Positions 7,717-15,067 of a stretch of DNA of 19,999 nucleotides are shown in pieces (position 1 is the stretch's first letter; each line of letters opens with the position of its first letter). Source of the DNA: JAAYDH01 sp964345825 (GTDB lineage: Bacteria > Bacillota_I > Bacilli_A > RFN20 > CAG-826). The position numbers and the translations under genes were made by a program. A model generated the notes under the pieces. The model ran no database searches. It was given only the letters and a program-made list of their open reading frames with translations, and was not told the origin of the DNA. The stretch is taken from positions 1 through 19,999 of the forward strand of contig CAYFSI010000019.1 in assembly GCA_964345825.1 (NCBI GenBank), given 5' to 3'.

Positions 7717-9507
7717 ATGGCATTTGAAGAAAATTTAATTAATGATGTATTAGACCATTCCGATATAGTTCAAGTGATATCGTCTTTTATTCCTGTCAAT
7801 AAAAAAGGCAAGAACTATGTCGCCAAATGTCCTTTTCATGATGATACAAATCCTTCAATGAGTATTAGTCCTGAAAGGAAAATGTTTAAATGCTTTGTTT
7901 GTGGAACAGGTGGCTCTGCCATTTCGTTTGTGCAAAAATATCTTCATATTCCCTTCATTGAAGCCATGAAAAAAGTGGCGGATATTTCTGGATATCACGA
8001 CGAACGTCTCGATAAAAAACAGGCCTATGTCAAGCCAGAAGATCCTGAAAAAATGCCTCTATTAAAATGTCTTAAAGACTTAACACTTTATTATCAATAT
8101 GCTTTAAACACTGCCGAAGGAAAAGAAGGGCTTGAATACTTTAAGACTCGTAATCTAGATCACACTATTCAAGAAAGATTTCTCCTTGGATATGCTTTGA
8201 AAGACGGCCAAGCCACCTGCCAATTTCTTATTGCCAAGGGACATTCGGTCAAAACTCTTGAAGATGTCGGAATCGCAACATTAGTTAACGGAAACTATAC
8301 CGATAAGAATCAGGGAAGAGCCATCTTTCCTATCTGCGATTCAGAAGGTCGTGTAATCGGCTACAGTGCGCGGAGAATTGGAGATGGGCCTGAAACCAAA
8401 TATATTAATTCACCAGAAACACTTTTATTTCATAAAAGTAATATTCTTTATAACTATCACATCGCCAAGGAAAAAGCTCGCATTGCCAACTGTATATATG
8501 TCTGCGAAGGCTTTATGGACATTTTCGCTCTTTCCAAAATCGGAATTGATAACGCTGTTGCTTTAATGGGAACTGCTTTGTCGAATGAACATATCGCTAT
8601 GCTCCGCCTTTTAAATGTTGAAGTTCGGCTTTGCCTTGATGGAGATTTACCAGGACAAACTGCCATGATGAAGGCAAGCAAAATGCTTCAAGAAGCTCAA
8701 ATACCCTGCATGATTGTCGATAATCAAGGCAGCACTGAAGATCCAGATGAAATACTCAATAGCAAAGGCCCGGATGCGCTACGATTTTATATCCAAAAAT
8801 TGCTCAACCGCGTCGATTTTGCTCTTAAGTATTTTAAACGAAGCAATCCTTTAAAAACCGCTGAACAAAAAAAGCAATTAATTAGCGAGTTTGTACCTAT
8901 CTTACTTAGCATTAGAGATCAATTAGATTTAGACAACTATTTGCATCAGTTGTCCGGTGTCACTGGTTATGACATTGATAGCCTACGTTCTTTATTGAAA
9001 CAAGTCCGTAATGAACGTGCTACAAAAAAGCCAGAAGACATTATTCGTTCATTTCATCCTGAAAGAAAGGTTCTTCGCCGTTTGGAGATGGCGGAGAGAG
9101 AATTTCTCTATCAAATGTTGCAAAACAAAGAGGCAATATCATTTTACGAAGATAAATTGACCGGTTTTTATGATGAAACCTATCGCCAAGTCGCTAATTA
9201 CCTCGTTGATTACATGCAAAATCATGAAGATCTTGAGCCAGTAGATTTGTTAGCTTCCATCGAAATGAGTGATTTGGATAATAAAGATTTGCTAATCAAC
9301 GAAGTAACTACTCTCTATCTAGAGAAAACTCACCCCCAAAAATGTGATCAACAATTGCTGAATAACTTATTAGAGGCCATCAATGACGAAAAAGAAAGAA
9401 TCTTTGAAAAAGATACGCTCGAGCGATCTCTAGAAGGCAAATCACAACTTGAGCAAGCTCGTATTCTCGCTGAATACAATCGTCGAAAAGCAAAAAAGAA
9501 AATATAA
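7717..9507 (+). CDS. dnaG: DNA primase DnaG
   Basis: A 596-residue primase that makes RNA primers at the replication fork together with the replicative helicase. The N-terminal CHC2 zinc finger has ligands Cys38, His41, Cys59 and Cys62 (CPFHDDTNPS, CFVCGTGG). The TOPRIM catalytic domain contains the invariant Glu in YVCEGFMD (about 264) and DGD in CLDGDLPGQ (about 307). The C-terminal 150 residues correspond to the helicase-binding domain and end in a Lys/Arg-rich tail. It begins 11 bases after glyS and ends 20 bases before rpoD, so it is in the same transcript. The dnaG-rpoD pair is the classic macromolecular-synthesis operon. Confidence 0.97.
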   Translation: MAFEENLINDVLDHSDIVQVISSFIPVNKKGKNYVAKCPFHDDTNPSMSISPERKMFKCFVCGTGGSAISFVQKYLHIPFIEAMKKVADISGYHDERLDKKQAYVKPEDPEKMPLLKCLKDLTLYYQYALNTAEGKEGLEYFKTRNLDHTIQERFLLGYALKDGQATCQFLIAKGHSVKTLEDVGIATLVNGNYTDKNQGRAIFPICDSEGRVIGYSARRIGDGPETKYINSPETLLFHKSNILYNYHIAKEKARIANCIYVCEGFMDIFALSKIGIDNAVALMGTALSNEHIAMLRLLNVEVRLCLDGDLPGQTAMMKASKMLQEAQIPCMIVDNQGSTEDPDEILNSKGPDALRFYIQKLLNRVDFALKYFKRSNPLKTAEQKKQLISEFVPILLSIRDQLDLDNYLHQLSGVTGYDIDSLRSLLKQVRNERATKKPEDIIRSFHPERKVLRRLEMAEREFLYQMLQNKEAISFYEDKLTGFYDETYRQVANYLVDYMQNHEDLEPVDLLASIEMSDLDNKDLLINEVTTLYLEKTHPQKCDQQLLNNLLEAINDEKERIFEKDTLERSLEGKSQLEQARILAEYNRRKAKKKI

Positions 9508-9527
9508 ATCCTAAGGAGGAAATCATC

Positions 9528-10868
9528 ATGGGAAGAAAACCAAAAGAAATCATCGAAGTAGTGGTGCAAGAGACCGAAAAAAAGAAACGCGGCAGACCCA
9601 AAAAAGAAACTGAAACAGTTGAAACAAAAGCTAAGAAAGTTAAGAACGAGGCAAAGAAAAAAGATGATGAAGTCAAATCATTAGAAGAAGTTGAAACCGA
9701 GCTCTTAAAAAAAGCCAAACTCACTGGTACAATCAGCCAAAGTGAAATATATGAACGCCTACAAGCCTATGAATTAGATGATGATGCTATCTCTGATCTA
9801 ATGGAGTTTTTTGCTTCACAAGAAATTGAAGTGACAAGTGAAATAGACGAAGAAGAGGAAGAGGAAGACGAAGATTTAGACAAAATCGATGATTCTAAAA
9901 TTAACTTAGAAGAGCCAATTGATGATGATGATGATTTCTTTGTTAGTGATTCCGCAATAAAAGAAGAGGAAGAGGAAGAGGAAGAGATTGATGTCGATAA
10001 TCTCAACATTTCTCTTGGAAGCGAAGTCAGAGTCAATGACTCAGTGAAAATGTATCTTAAAGAGATTGGCAAATTTTCTCTATTAAAGCCCGAGGAAGAG
10101 CCCATCATCGCCAAAAGATCCGATGAAGGGGATGAAGATGCCAAGCAAGAATTAATCAATCGCAATCTCCGATTGGTTGTTAACATTGCCAAACATTATG
10201 TCGGTAGAGGAATGGCGTTTCTCGATTTAATTCAAGAGGGAAACCTCGGCTTAATGAAAGCCGTGGACAAATTTGATTATACCAAAGGTTATAAATTCTC
10301 CACTTATGCCACTTGGTGGATTCGTCAAGCAATCACCAGAGCTATCGCTGATCAAGCTCGTACGATTCGTATTCCTGTTCACATGGTTGAAACGATTAAT
10401 AAAATGACTAGAGTGCAAAGAACACTAATTCAGGAATTGGGTAGAGAACCAACTGCTGAAGAAATCAGCGAAGCCTTGAATGGTGATTTGTCTCCAAAAC
10501 GTATTCGTGAAATTCAACGCATCGCGATGGAACCCGTTTCATTAGAAACGCCAATTGGTGAAGAAGATGATTCTCATCTTGGAGATTTTATCGAAGATAA
10601 AGAATCAGAATCACCTACTGAATTTACAACTCGACAACTTTTGAAAGAAGAACTCTACTCCATTTTGAAGGATCTCTCTGATCGCGAAGAAAGAGTCATT
10701 CGCCTTCGCTATGGATTAGATGATAATCGCCCTAGAACACTAGAAGAAGTGGGACGCGAATTTGGGGTTACTCGTGAAAGAATTCGCCAAATTGAAGCCA
10801 AGGCAATTCGCAAATTGCGTCACCCCACTCGCAGTAAAAGACTCGGCGACTATAAAAGCAAAATCTAA
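9528..10868 (+). CDS. rpoD: RNA polymerase primary sigma factor (SigA/RpoD)
   Basis: A complete group 1 sigma-70 factor of 446 residues that directs core RNA polymerase to housekeeping promoters. A Lys-rich N-terminus contains an AT-hook-like KKRGRPKK (19-26). Region 1.1 lies at about 52-103, then two very acidic tracts (about 105-122 and 131-153), region 1.2 (SVKMYLKEIGKF), region 2 with the melting and -10 reading segment STYATWWIRQAITRAIADQ, region 3 (GREPTAEEIS; finger near PIGEEDDSHLGDF) and region 4.2 (RTLEEVGREFGVTRERIRQ). AAGGAGG lies at 9513-9519. Its neighbour downstream is a second sigma factor of the same architecture. This copy carries the more canonical sequence and is the likely essential one. 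Confidence 0.97.
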   Translation: MGRKPKEIIEVVVQETEKKKRGRPKKETETVETKAKKVKNEAKKKDDEVKSLEEVETELLKKAKLTGTISQSEIYERLQAYELDDDAISDLMEFFASQEIEVTSEIDEEEEEEDEDLDKIDDSKINLEEPIDDDDDFFVSDSAIKEEEEEEEEIDVDNLNISLGSEVRVNDSVKMYLKEIGKFSLLKPEEEPIIAKRSDEGDEDAKQELINRNLRLVVNIAKHYVGRGMAFLDLIQEGNLGLMKAVDKFDYTKGYKFSTYATWWIRQAITRAIADQARTIRIPVHMVETINKMTRVQRTLIQELGREPTAEEISEALNGDLSPKRIREIQRIAMEPVSLETPIGEEDDSHLGDFIEDKESESPTEFTTRQLLKEELYSILKDLSDREERVIRLRYGLDDNRPRTLEEVGREFGVTRERIRQIEAKAIRKLRHPTRSKRLGDYKSKI

Positions 10869-10878
10869 GGATATTGAT

Positions 10879-12132
10879 GTGAATAAAAAGGATAGTTTAC
10901 CAGCAATAAAGAAAAGAAGAGGAAGACCGCATCCTAGTCTTGAAGAAAAAATTCTTGGTCAAATTCCTGTTGCTCAAGATAATTCTTTTTCGTCGTCCTT
11001 AGAATCAGCCATAGATTTTAAGTCGATTGAACAACATATTTTGGACAAGTACAAAGCAAAAGGCGAAATATTGCAAAGCCAAATCGATGAGATTATTGCC
11101 CTTTATTACTTAGAGGAAGATGATGTTGATAAATTAACCACTTTCATCTTATCCAATTTTCAAGTCACAGATGACAGCGAAGAAGAAGCATATGATTTTC
11201 AAGATGAAGATTTGGTTCTTGAAGATAGTGATGCAGAAGATATTGCTAAAGATGTCGGTCAGACTACTGATTACCAAAATGATGAATTAAAATCAACTGA
11301 TTCAGTTCGTATCTATTTACGCGATGCCGCTAAATTTCCTCTTTTGGACACTAAACAAGAATTAGCTATTGCTAAGAGAATTGCTAATGGCGATTTGGAC
11401 GCAAAAAATGAGTTAGTTAGCCATAACCTACGATTGGTAGTTAATAATGCCAAAAAGTACATTGGTCGAGGCATTGCTTTCCTCGATTTAATTCAAGAAG
11501 GCAATTGTGGATTAATGAAGGCTGTCGAGAAATTTGATTACACGAAAGGTTTTAAGTTTTCGACATATGCAACATGGTGGATTCGTCAAGCGATTTCACG
11601 CGCCATTGCAGATCAAGCACGCAACATTCGTTTACCATTTCATATCGTTGAAAGAATGAATAAAATTAATAAAGCTAAAACCACATTCCTCAAAGAAAAT
11701 GGTAGAGAGCCAACCGCCGAAGAAATTAGCGCTACCTTAAATGGATTATTTTCCGCCAAAGAGATTTTAGAAACTCAAAGATTAACGATGGACACCATTT
11801 CTATGGAACTCCCCATCAAAGATGAAGACGGCTCTCGTTTAGGTGATTTTTTGGAAGATAAAACCAGCGAATCTCCTAACGATTATGTCACAAGAAATCA
11901 ATTGAGAGAAAAGTTGGATTCTATTCTATCCTCATTGAGTCCCAAAGAAGAAAGAATTATTCGATTGCGTTATGGTTTGGATGACAATCACTCACGTACT
12001 TTAGAAGAGGTAGGGCGTGAATTTGGAGTCACACGCGAAAGAATCCGCCAAATTGAAGCTAAAGCAATTCGCAAAATGAGAGCGAGCCAAAAGAATAATA
12101 AATATAACGATTATCAAGGAGGTTCATTATGA
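10879..12132 (+). CDS. Second primary-type sigma-70 factor (RpoD paralogue)
   Basis: A 417-residue sigma factor directly after rpoD. The frame is open back into rpoD, but GTG 10879 is the best start: AAGGA (10867-10871) lies seven bases upstream and the next codons give a Lys/Arg-rich N-terminus with RRGRP (13-17), like SigA. It keeps a region 1.1-like segment (about 48-100), an acidic linker, and regions 1.2, 2, 3 and 4. Over the 81 residues from NLRLVV to the end of region 2.4/3.0 I count 15 differences from SigA. The -10 reading Gln, both melting Trp residues, the extended -10 His and Glu, and the region 4.2 helix are kept; Thr to Ser is the only change in the QAIT segment. The stop overlaps trmK (ATGA). 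Likely a group 2 alternative sigma; its regulon is unknown. Confidence 0.93.
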   Translation: MNKKDSLPAIKKRRGRPHPSLEEKILGQIPVAQDNSFSSSLESAIDFKSIEQHILDKYKAKGEILQSQIDEIIALYYLEEDDVDKLTTFILSNFQVTDDSEEEAYDFQDEDLVLEDSDAEDIAKDVGQTTDYQNDELKSTDSVRIYLRDAAKFPLLDTKQELAIAKRIANGDLDAKNELVSHNLRLVVNNAKKYIGRGIAFLDLIQEGNCGLMKAVEKFDYTKGFKFSTYATWWIRQAISRAIADQARNIRLPFHIVERMNKINKAKTTFLKENGREPTAEEISATLNGLFSAKEILETQRLTMDTISMELPIKDEDGSRLGDFLEDKTSESPNDYVTRNQLREKLDSILSSLSPKEERIIRLRYGLDDNHSRTLEEVGREFGVTRERIRQIEAKAIRKMRASQKNNKYNDYQGGSL

Positions 12133-12791
12133 TTAAACTTTCACTTCGATTGGAAACAATTCTCGAAATGACCCCCGTAAGCGTGGTGGCTGATATCGGT
12201 AGTGATCATGGCAAATTAATGATTGCTTTATATGAGTCAGGAATAGTTAATCACGGTTACGCGATTGAAAATAAAAAGGGGCCTTACAACCGATTAGTTA
12301 AAGCCTTGACAAAAGAAAAACTTGAGGACATTATTGTTCCCTTATTTTCCGATGGAATTTCTGATCTTCCCAGTTGTGTCAGCACTATTATAATTGCCGG
12401 CATGGGAGGGGAAACAATCATTGACATTTTAAAAAGCCACCCCCACAAATTGGAGAAGGTTCAAACCATCATCATCGATGCCCATAGTCAAGTTAAAGAG
12501 GTTCGAGATTTTTTAACCAAAATTGGTTTTATCATCGCTGATGAAAGAATGATAAAAGAAGAAAATATCTATTATGAAATTATTCGTTTTATTCGCTCGG
12601 ATATCGCTTTTTATAGCGAAGAAGATTTAACCTTTGGACCGATACTCAGAGTAGAAAAAAATTCGATTTTTAAAGAGAAATATATCTCTCGAATAAGCGA
12701 AATTGAAAACATCTTAAAGAAGAAAAATATTCCTCCGAGTCGACTTGTCGAGTTGCAAAAAGAAAAAGAAAAAATAATGGGGGTAATTTAA
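12129..12791 (+). CDS. trmK: tRNA (adenine(22)-N1)-methyltransferase TrmK
   Basis: A 220-residue SAM-dependent methyltransferase of the TrmK (YqfN) family, forming m1A22 in tRNA. The N-terminal Rossmann fold shows motif I ADIGSDHGKL (about 21-30) and a conserved AGMGGETI block near residue 90, both typical of the family; the C-terminus (about 165-215) is Lys/Glu-rich and predicted helical, as the coiled coil of TrmK. The ATG overlaps the TGA stop of the second sigma gene, and AGGAGG (12118-12123) lies within that gene. The sigA-trmK-nif3 order matches Bacillus except for the inserted sigma paralogue. Confidence 0.93.
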   Translation: MIKLSLRLETILEMTPVSVVADIGSDHGKLMIALYESGIVNHGYAIENKKGPYNRLVKALTKEKLEDIIVPLFSDGISDLPSCVSTIIIAGMGGETIIDILKSHPHKLEKVQTIIIDAHSQVKEVRDFLTKIGFIIADERMIKEENIYYEIIRFIRSDIAFYSEEDLTFGPILRVEKNSIFKEKYISRISEIENILKKKNIPPSRLVELQKEKEKIMGVI

Positions 12792-12792
12792 G

Positions 12793-13557
12793 ATGAAAGC
12801 AAAATCATTTCTTCGCTTGATTTCCAAACGTTTTCCGAAACGGCTCGCTGAATCATTTGATCGAGTCGGCTTGATGACAGGGAAAATGCCTGAAGATATT
12901 AAAAAGGTCCTTCTCTGTCTCGATTTAGACTGGGAAATATTTCCTAAGGTAAAGCAATTCCAACCTGATCTTATCATCACTCATCATCCCTTTATTTTTG
13001 GGACTAAATATCGCGTATTTAAAAACGATGAAAGCAAGAAGCTTCTCTGCGAAGAAATAGATAAATTAGGAATCCCTGTTTATAGTTTTCATACAAACTT
13101 TGATAAGGGTGTGGGAGGAATGAACGATGCTTTATGTGAAGCATTGCATTTAGAAGGTGTCTACATTCCTCTACTCAATCCAATGATGAGGATAGGCTAT
13201 TTGCAAGAGGATACTGATATATTTTCCTTCGCGGATTTTGCCAAGCATCATCTCGATGTTAATTATGGTTTACTCATTCATGAAGGTAAACCTTTTATCA
13301 AGAAGATCGGCATCATCGGTGGCGGCGGTAGTCGAGACTGGGAAGTAGCCAAAAATGAAGGCTGTGATATTTATATATCAGGAGATGCACCTCATCACGT
13401 TCGACGCGATATTGTTAACGCAAAATTTAATTACCTCGACTTACCTCACGAAATTGAGAAAGTTTTTATGCCTCAAATGGAAAAATATCTTCTCAGTATC
13501 GACAAAGATTTAATAATTCAGTCTTTTGATCACGAGCGTTTGCCTAAAGTTATTTAA
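12793..13557 (+). CDS. Nif3-like dinuclear metal-centre hexameric protein (YqfO family)
   Basis: A 254-residue NIF3/DUF34 protein. The metal-site motifs are visible: THHPFIFG (His pair near residue 60), FHTNFD (near 100) and, in the C-terminal half, ISGDAPHHV and DLPHEIEK. The family forms toroidal hexamers with two metals per subunit and is linked to GTP cyclohydrolase-like or metal-handling roles; no firm biochemical function is established. It lacks the extra central PII-like domain of the long Bacillus YqfO, being the short form. It begins one base after trmK. It is the last gene of the operon and meets ispH tail to tail with three bases between the stop codons. Confidence 0.9.
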   Translation: MKAKSFLRLISKRFPKRLAESFDRVGLMTGKMPEDIKKVLLCLDLDWEIFPKVKQFQPDLIITHHPFIFGTKYRVFKNDESKKLLCEEIDKLGIPVYSFHTNFDKGVGGMNDALCEALHLEGVYIPLLNPMMRIGYLQEDTDIFSFADFAKHHLDVNYGLLIHEGKPFIKKIGIIGGGGSRDWEVAKNEGCDIYISGDAPHHVRRDIVNAKFNYLDLPHEIEKVFMPQMEKYLLSIDKDLIIQSFDHERLPKVI

Positions 13558-13564
13558 CGTTTAG
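13544..13564. terminator. Weak hairpin across the nif3/ispH stop codons
   Basis: CTAAAGTT (13544-13551) can pair with AAC and TTTAG (13556-13558, 13560-13564) with one bulged G. It covers both stop codons of the convergent genes. The stem is short and AT-rich and there is no good T-run, so termination here is uncertain. Confidence 0.25.
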
Positions 13565-14033
13565 AGTAGTTCGTTTCTGATTTCTTCAATAAGCGAAAGT
13601 GGTGTGCTTGCGCTACTTGATATAACAATATGTCTTTTAGTTTTTAAAATCTCTTTTGGCAGTTGTTTTACCTCTTCAATTAGAAAAACATCAACCTGAG
13701 GATGATTTGATATAGCTATTTCATACAATCTTTTAGCGTTGCTTGATGTTTGACTTCCGACAACGATAATAGCATCAACATCCGCTTCCAATTGAAGAAG
13801 GGCTTCTTGCCTATTTCTTGTCGCTCGACAAATTTCATCTTGAAATCGGGCTTGCGGGAGATGGNNNNNNNNNNNNNNNNNNNNNNNNNNNNNNNNNNNN
13901 NNNNNNNNNNNNNNNNNNNNNNNNNNNNNNNNNNNNNNNNNNNNNNNNNNNNNNNNNNNNNNNNTAAAGCCAGTTCAATCGCGTGATTGACTCCGGCACA
14001 ATATCCTTTTGGCTCAAGAATGGTAATTTTCAT
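13561..14033 (-). CDS. ispH: 4-hydroxy-3-methylbut-2-enyl diphosphate reductase IspH (split by assembly gap)
   Basis: Last enzyme of the MEP pathway, an iron-sulfur reductase making IPP and DMAPP. The N-terminal 23 residues (MKITILEPKGYCAGVNHAIE, cluster ligand Cys12) precede a 100-N gap. After the gap the frame reads HLPQARFQDEICRATRNRQE, with the third cluster Cys in ICRATRNRQ, then IIVVGSQTSSNAKRL, and ends in a STPLSLIEEI block. Only about 124 of the expected 280-310 residues are present; the middle, with the second cluster cysteine, is hidden. The two halves are out of frame if the gap is taken as exactly 100 bases, so this is an assembly artefact and not a pseudogene. The start ATG at 14033 follows GGAG on the minus strand. 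It diverges from nfo. IspG lies 2 kb away. Confidence 0.93.
13865..13964. other. Assembly gap of 100 N inside ispH
   Basis: Exactly one hundred undetermined bases, a usual scaffold placeholder. From the distance between the first and third cluster cysteines in IspH proteins, the hidden sequence should be about 450-500 bases. Confidence 0.97.
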
Positions 14034-14060
14034 AGCGTTTCTCCACTCATTAATTCTTAT

Positions 14061-14074
14061 TTATGTTAACATAA
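14061..14074. promoter_or_regulatory. Perfect palindrome in the ispH/nfo divergent region
   Basis: TTATGTTAACATAA is a perfect 14-bp palindrome in the 56 bases between the two divergent starts. Each strand reads TATGTT, four of six matches to a -10 box, so it may be a symmetric bidirectional promoter; predicted starts would give short leaders that include the Shine-Dalgarno of each gene (14077-14082 for nfo; TGGAG for ispH). It could instead be an operator. Confidence 0.45.
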
Positions 14075-14089
14075 CTAGGAGGATTTTAT

Positions 14090-14980
14090 ATGAAAAATGA
14101 AGATATCTTAATCGGTTCCCATGTTTCTATGGCATCGCCTAATTTTTATTTAGGATCAGTTCAAGAAACACTGAATTACGGAGCCAATGCTTTTATGTTT
14201 TATACCGGCGCGCCACAAAACAGTTATCGTAAGCCCTTAAAAGAATTGAGAATTGAAGAAGGACATGCATTAATCAAAAAAGCGGGACTAGATGAATCAA
14301 AAATTATTGTCCACGCTCCTTATATTATCAATTTGGCTAACCGAAGCCGTCCGGAATTATATCAAAGTTCAAAAGAAATATTTTTAAACGAAATTAGAAG
14401 AACAAGCGCTTTTCATGCATCAATTATTGTCTTGCATCCCGGAGCTCATGTCAGTCAAGGAAACGAAGAGGCTATTTCAGCCTTAATCGATGCGCTTGAC
14501 GAGATTCTTGATAATGACGGCACTAATGTTAAAGTCGCCTTGGAGACCATGGCGGGTAAAGGCACAGAAATTGGAATATCCTTTGAACAAATTCATCAAA
14601 TAATTTCTGCTAGTAGACATTCAGATCGTCTTGGTGTCTGCCTCGATACATGCCACATTAATGATGCTGGTTATGATGTACATGACATCGATAATATTCT
14701 CAAAAAATTTGATGACACCATTGGATTAGAGCGATTGCTTGTCATCCACCTGAATGATAGCAAAAATGAAAAAGGCGCTCACAAGGATCGCCACGAGAAT
14801 ATTGGTTATGGAACGATAGGGTTCAAAACCTTAAACGCATATGTCCATCACCCCTTGTTGATTAATGTGCCTAAGATTCTTGAAACTCCATATATCAACG
14901 GTAAACCACCTTACAAAGAAGAGATAAAAATGCTACGCGAAGGAACATTTGTCGATGGTTGGAAATCAGCGTTTAATTAA
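14090..14980 (+). CDS. nfo: Endonuclease IV (AP endonuclease)
   Basis: A 296-residue TIM-barrel AP endonuclease that cuts 5' of abasic sites and clears blocked 3' ends in base excision repair. All nine expected metal ligands of the trinuclear zinc site can be placed: His75 (VHAPY), His116 (LHPGAH), Glu152 (ALETMAGKG), Asp186 and His189 (CLDTCH), His220 (VIHLND), Asp233 and His235 (KDRH), Glu265 (ILETPY). Length is normal. AGGAGG lies eight bases before ATG 14090. It is a single-gene transcription unit, divergent from ispH and ended by a hairpin terminator. Confidence 0.97.
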   Translation: MKNEDILIGSHVSMASPNFYLGSVQETLNYGANAFMFYTGAPQNSYRKPLKELRIEEGHALIKKAGLDESKIIVHAPYIINLANRSRPELYQSSKEIFLNEIRRTSAFHASIIVLHPGAHVSQGNEEAISALIDALDEILDNDGTNVKVALETMAGKGTEIGISFEQIHQIISASRHSDRLGVCLDTCHINDAGYDVHDIDNILKKFDDTIGLERLLVIHLNDSKNEKGAHKDRHENIGYGTIGFKTLNAYVHHPLLINVPKILETPYINGKPPYKEEIKMLREGTFVDGWKSAFN

Positions 14981-15007
14981 TAGCTTTGCTGCATAGATAA
15001 CCAACGC

Positions 15008-15060
15008 TTTAATATTTTATATTAAAATAAGAAAATCATCGAATTTCGATGATTTTCTTA
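15008..15060. terminator. Bidirectional terminator between nfo and the minus-strand membrane gene
   Basis: A 15-bp perfect stem, 15028-15042 with 15046-15060 (core ATCATCGA / TCGATGAT, three-base loop), carries a T-rich flank on both strands; the tail is better for minus-strand transcription. A second, all-A/T hairpin (TTTAATAT / ATATTAAA, 15008-15026) lies beside it. Together they separate the convergent genes. Confidence 0.85.
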
Positions 15061-15067
15061 CAATGAC

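Noticed and set aside
9767..10192. Long Ser-rich open frame on the minus strand opposite rpoD
   Set aside because: It is the complement of the Glu/Asp-rich tract (GAA/GAG read as TTC/CTC and TCT/TCA codons); no RBS, and rpoD is certain on the other strand.
10762..10878. Longer form of the second sigma factor starting inside rpoD
   Set aside because: The extension only overlaps the region 4 coding sequence of rpoD in another frame. GTG 10879 has its own Shine-Dalgarno and gives a SigA-like N-terminus.
4628..12132. Mycoplasma-like genetic code 4 (TGA = Trp), suggested by the EF-P loop and lineage
   Set aside because: TGA is the natural stop of cdd and of the second sigma gene, each with an ATGA overlap to the next gene, and Trp positions use TGG.
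15008..15060. Paired hairpins as a mobile-element end or CRISPR-like repeat
   Set aside because: They are two single, different stems between convergent genes with T-rich tails, which is enough for a bidirectional terminator.
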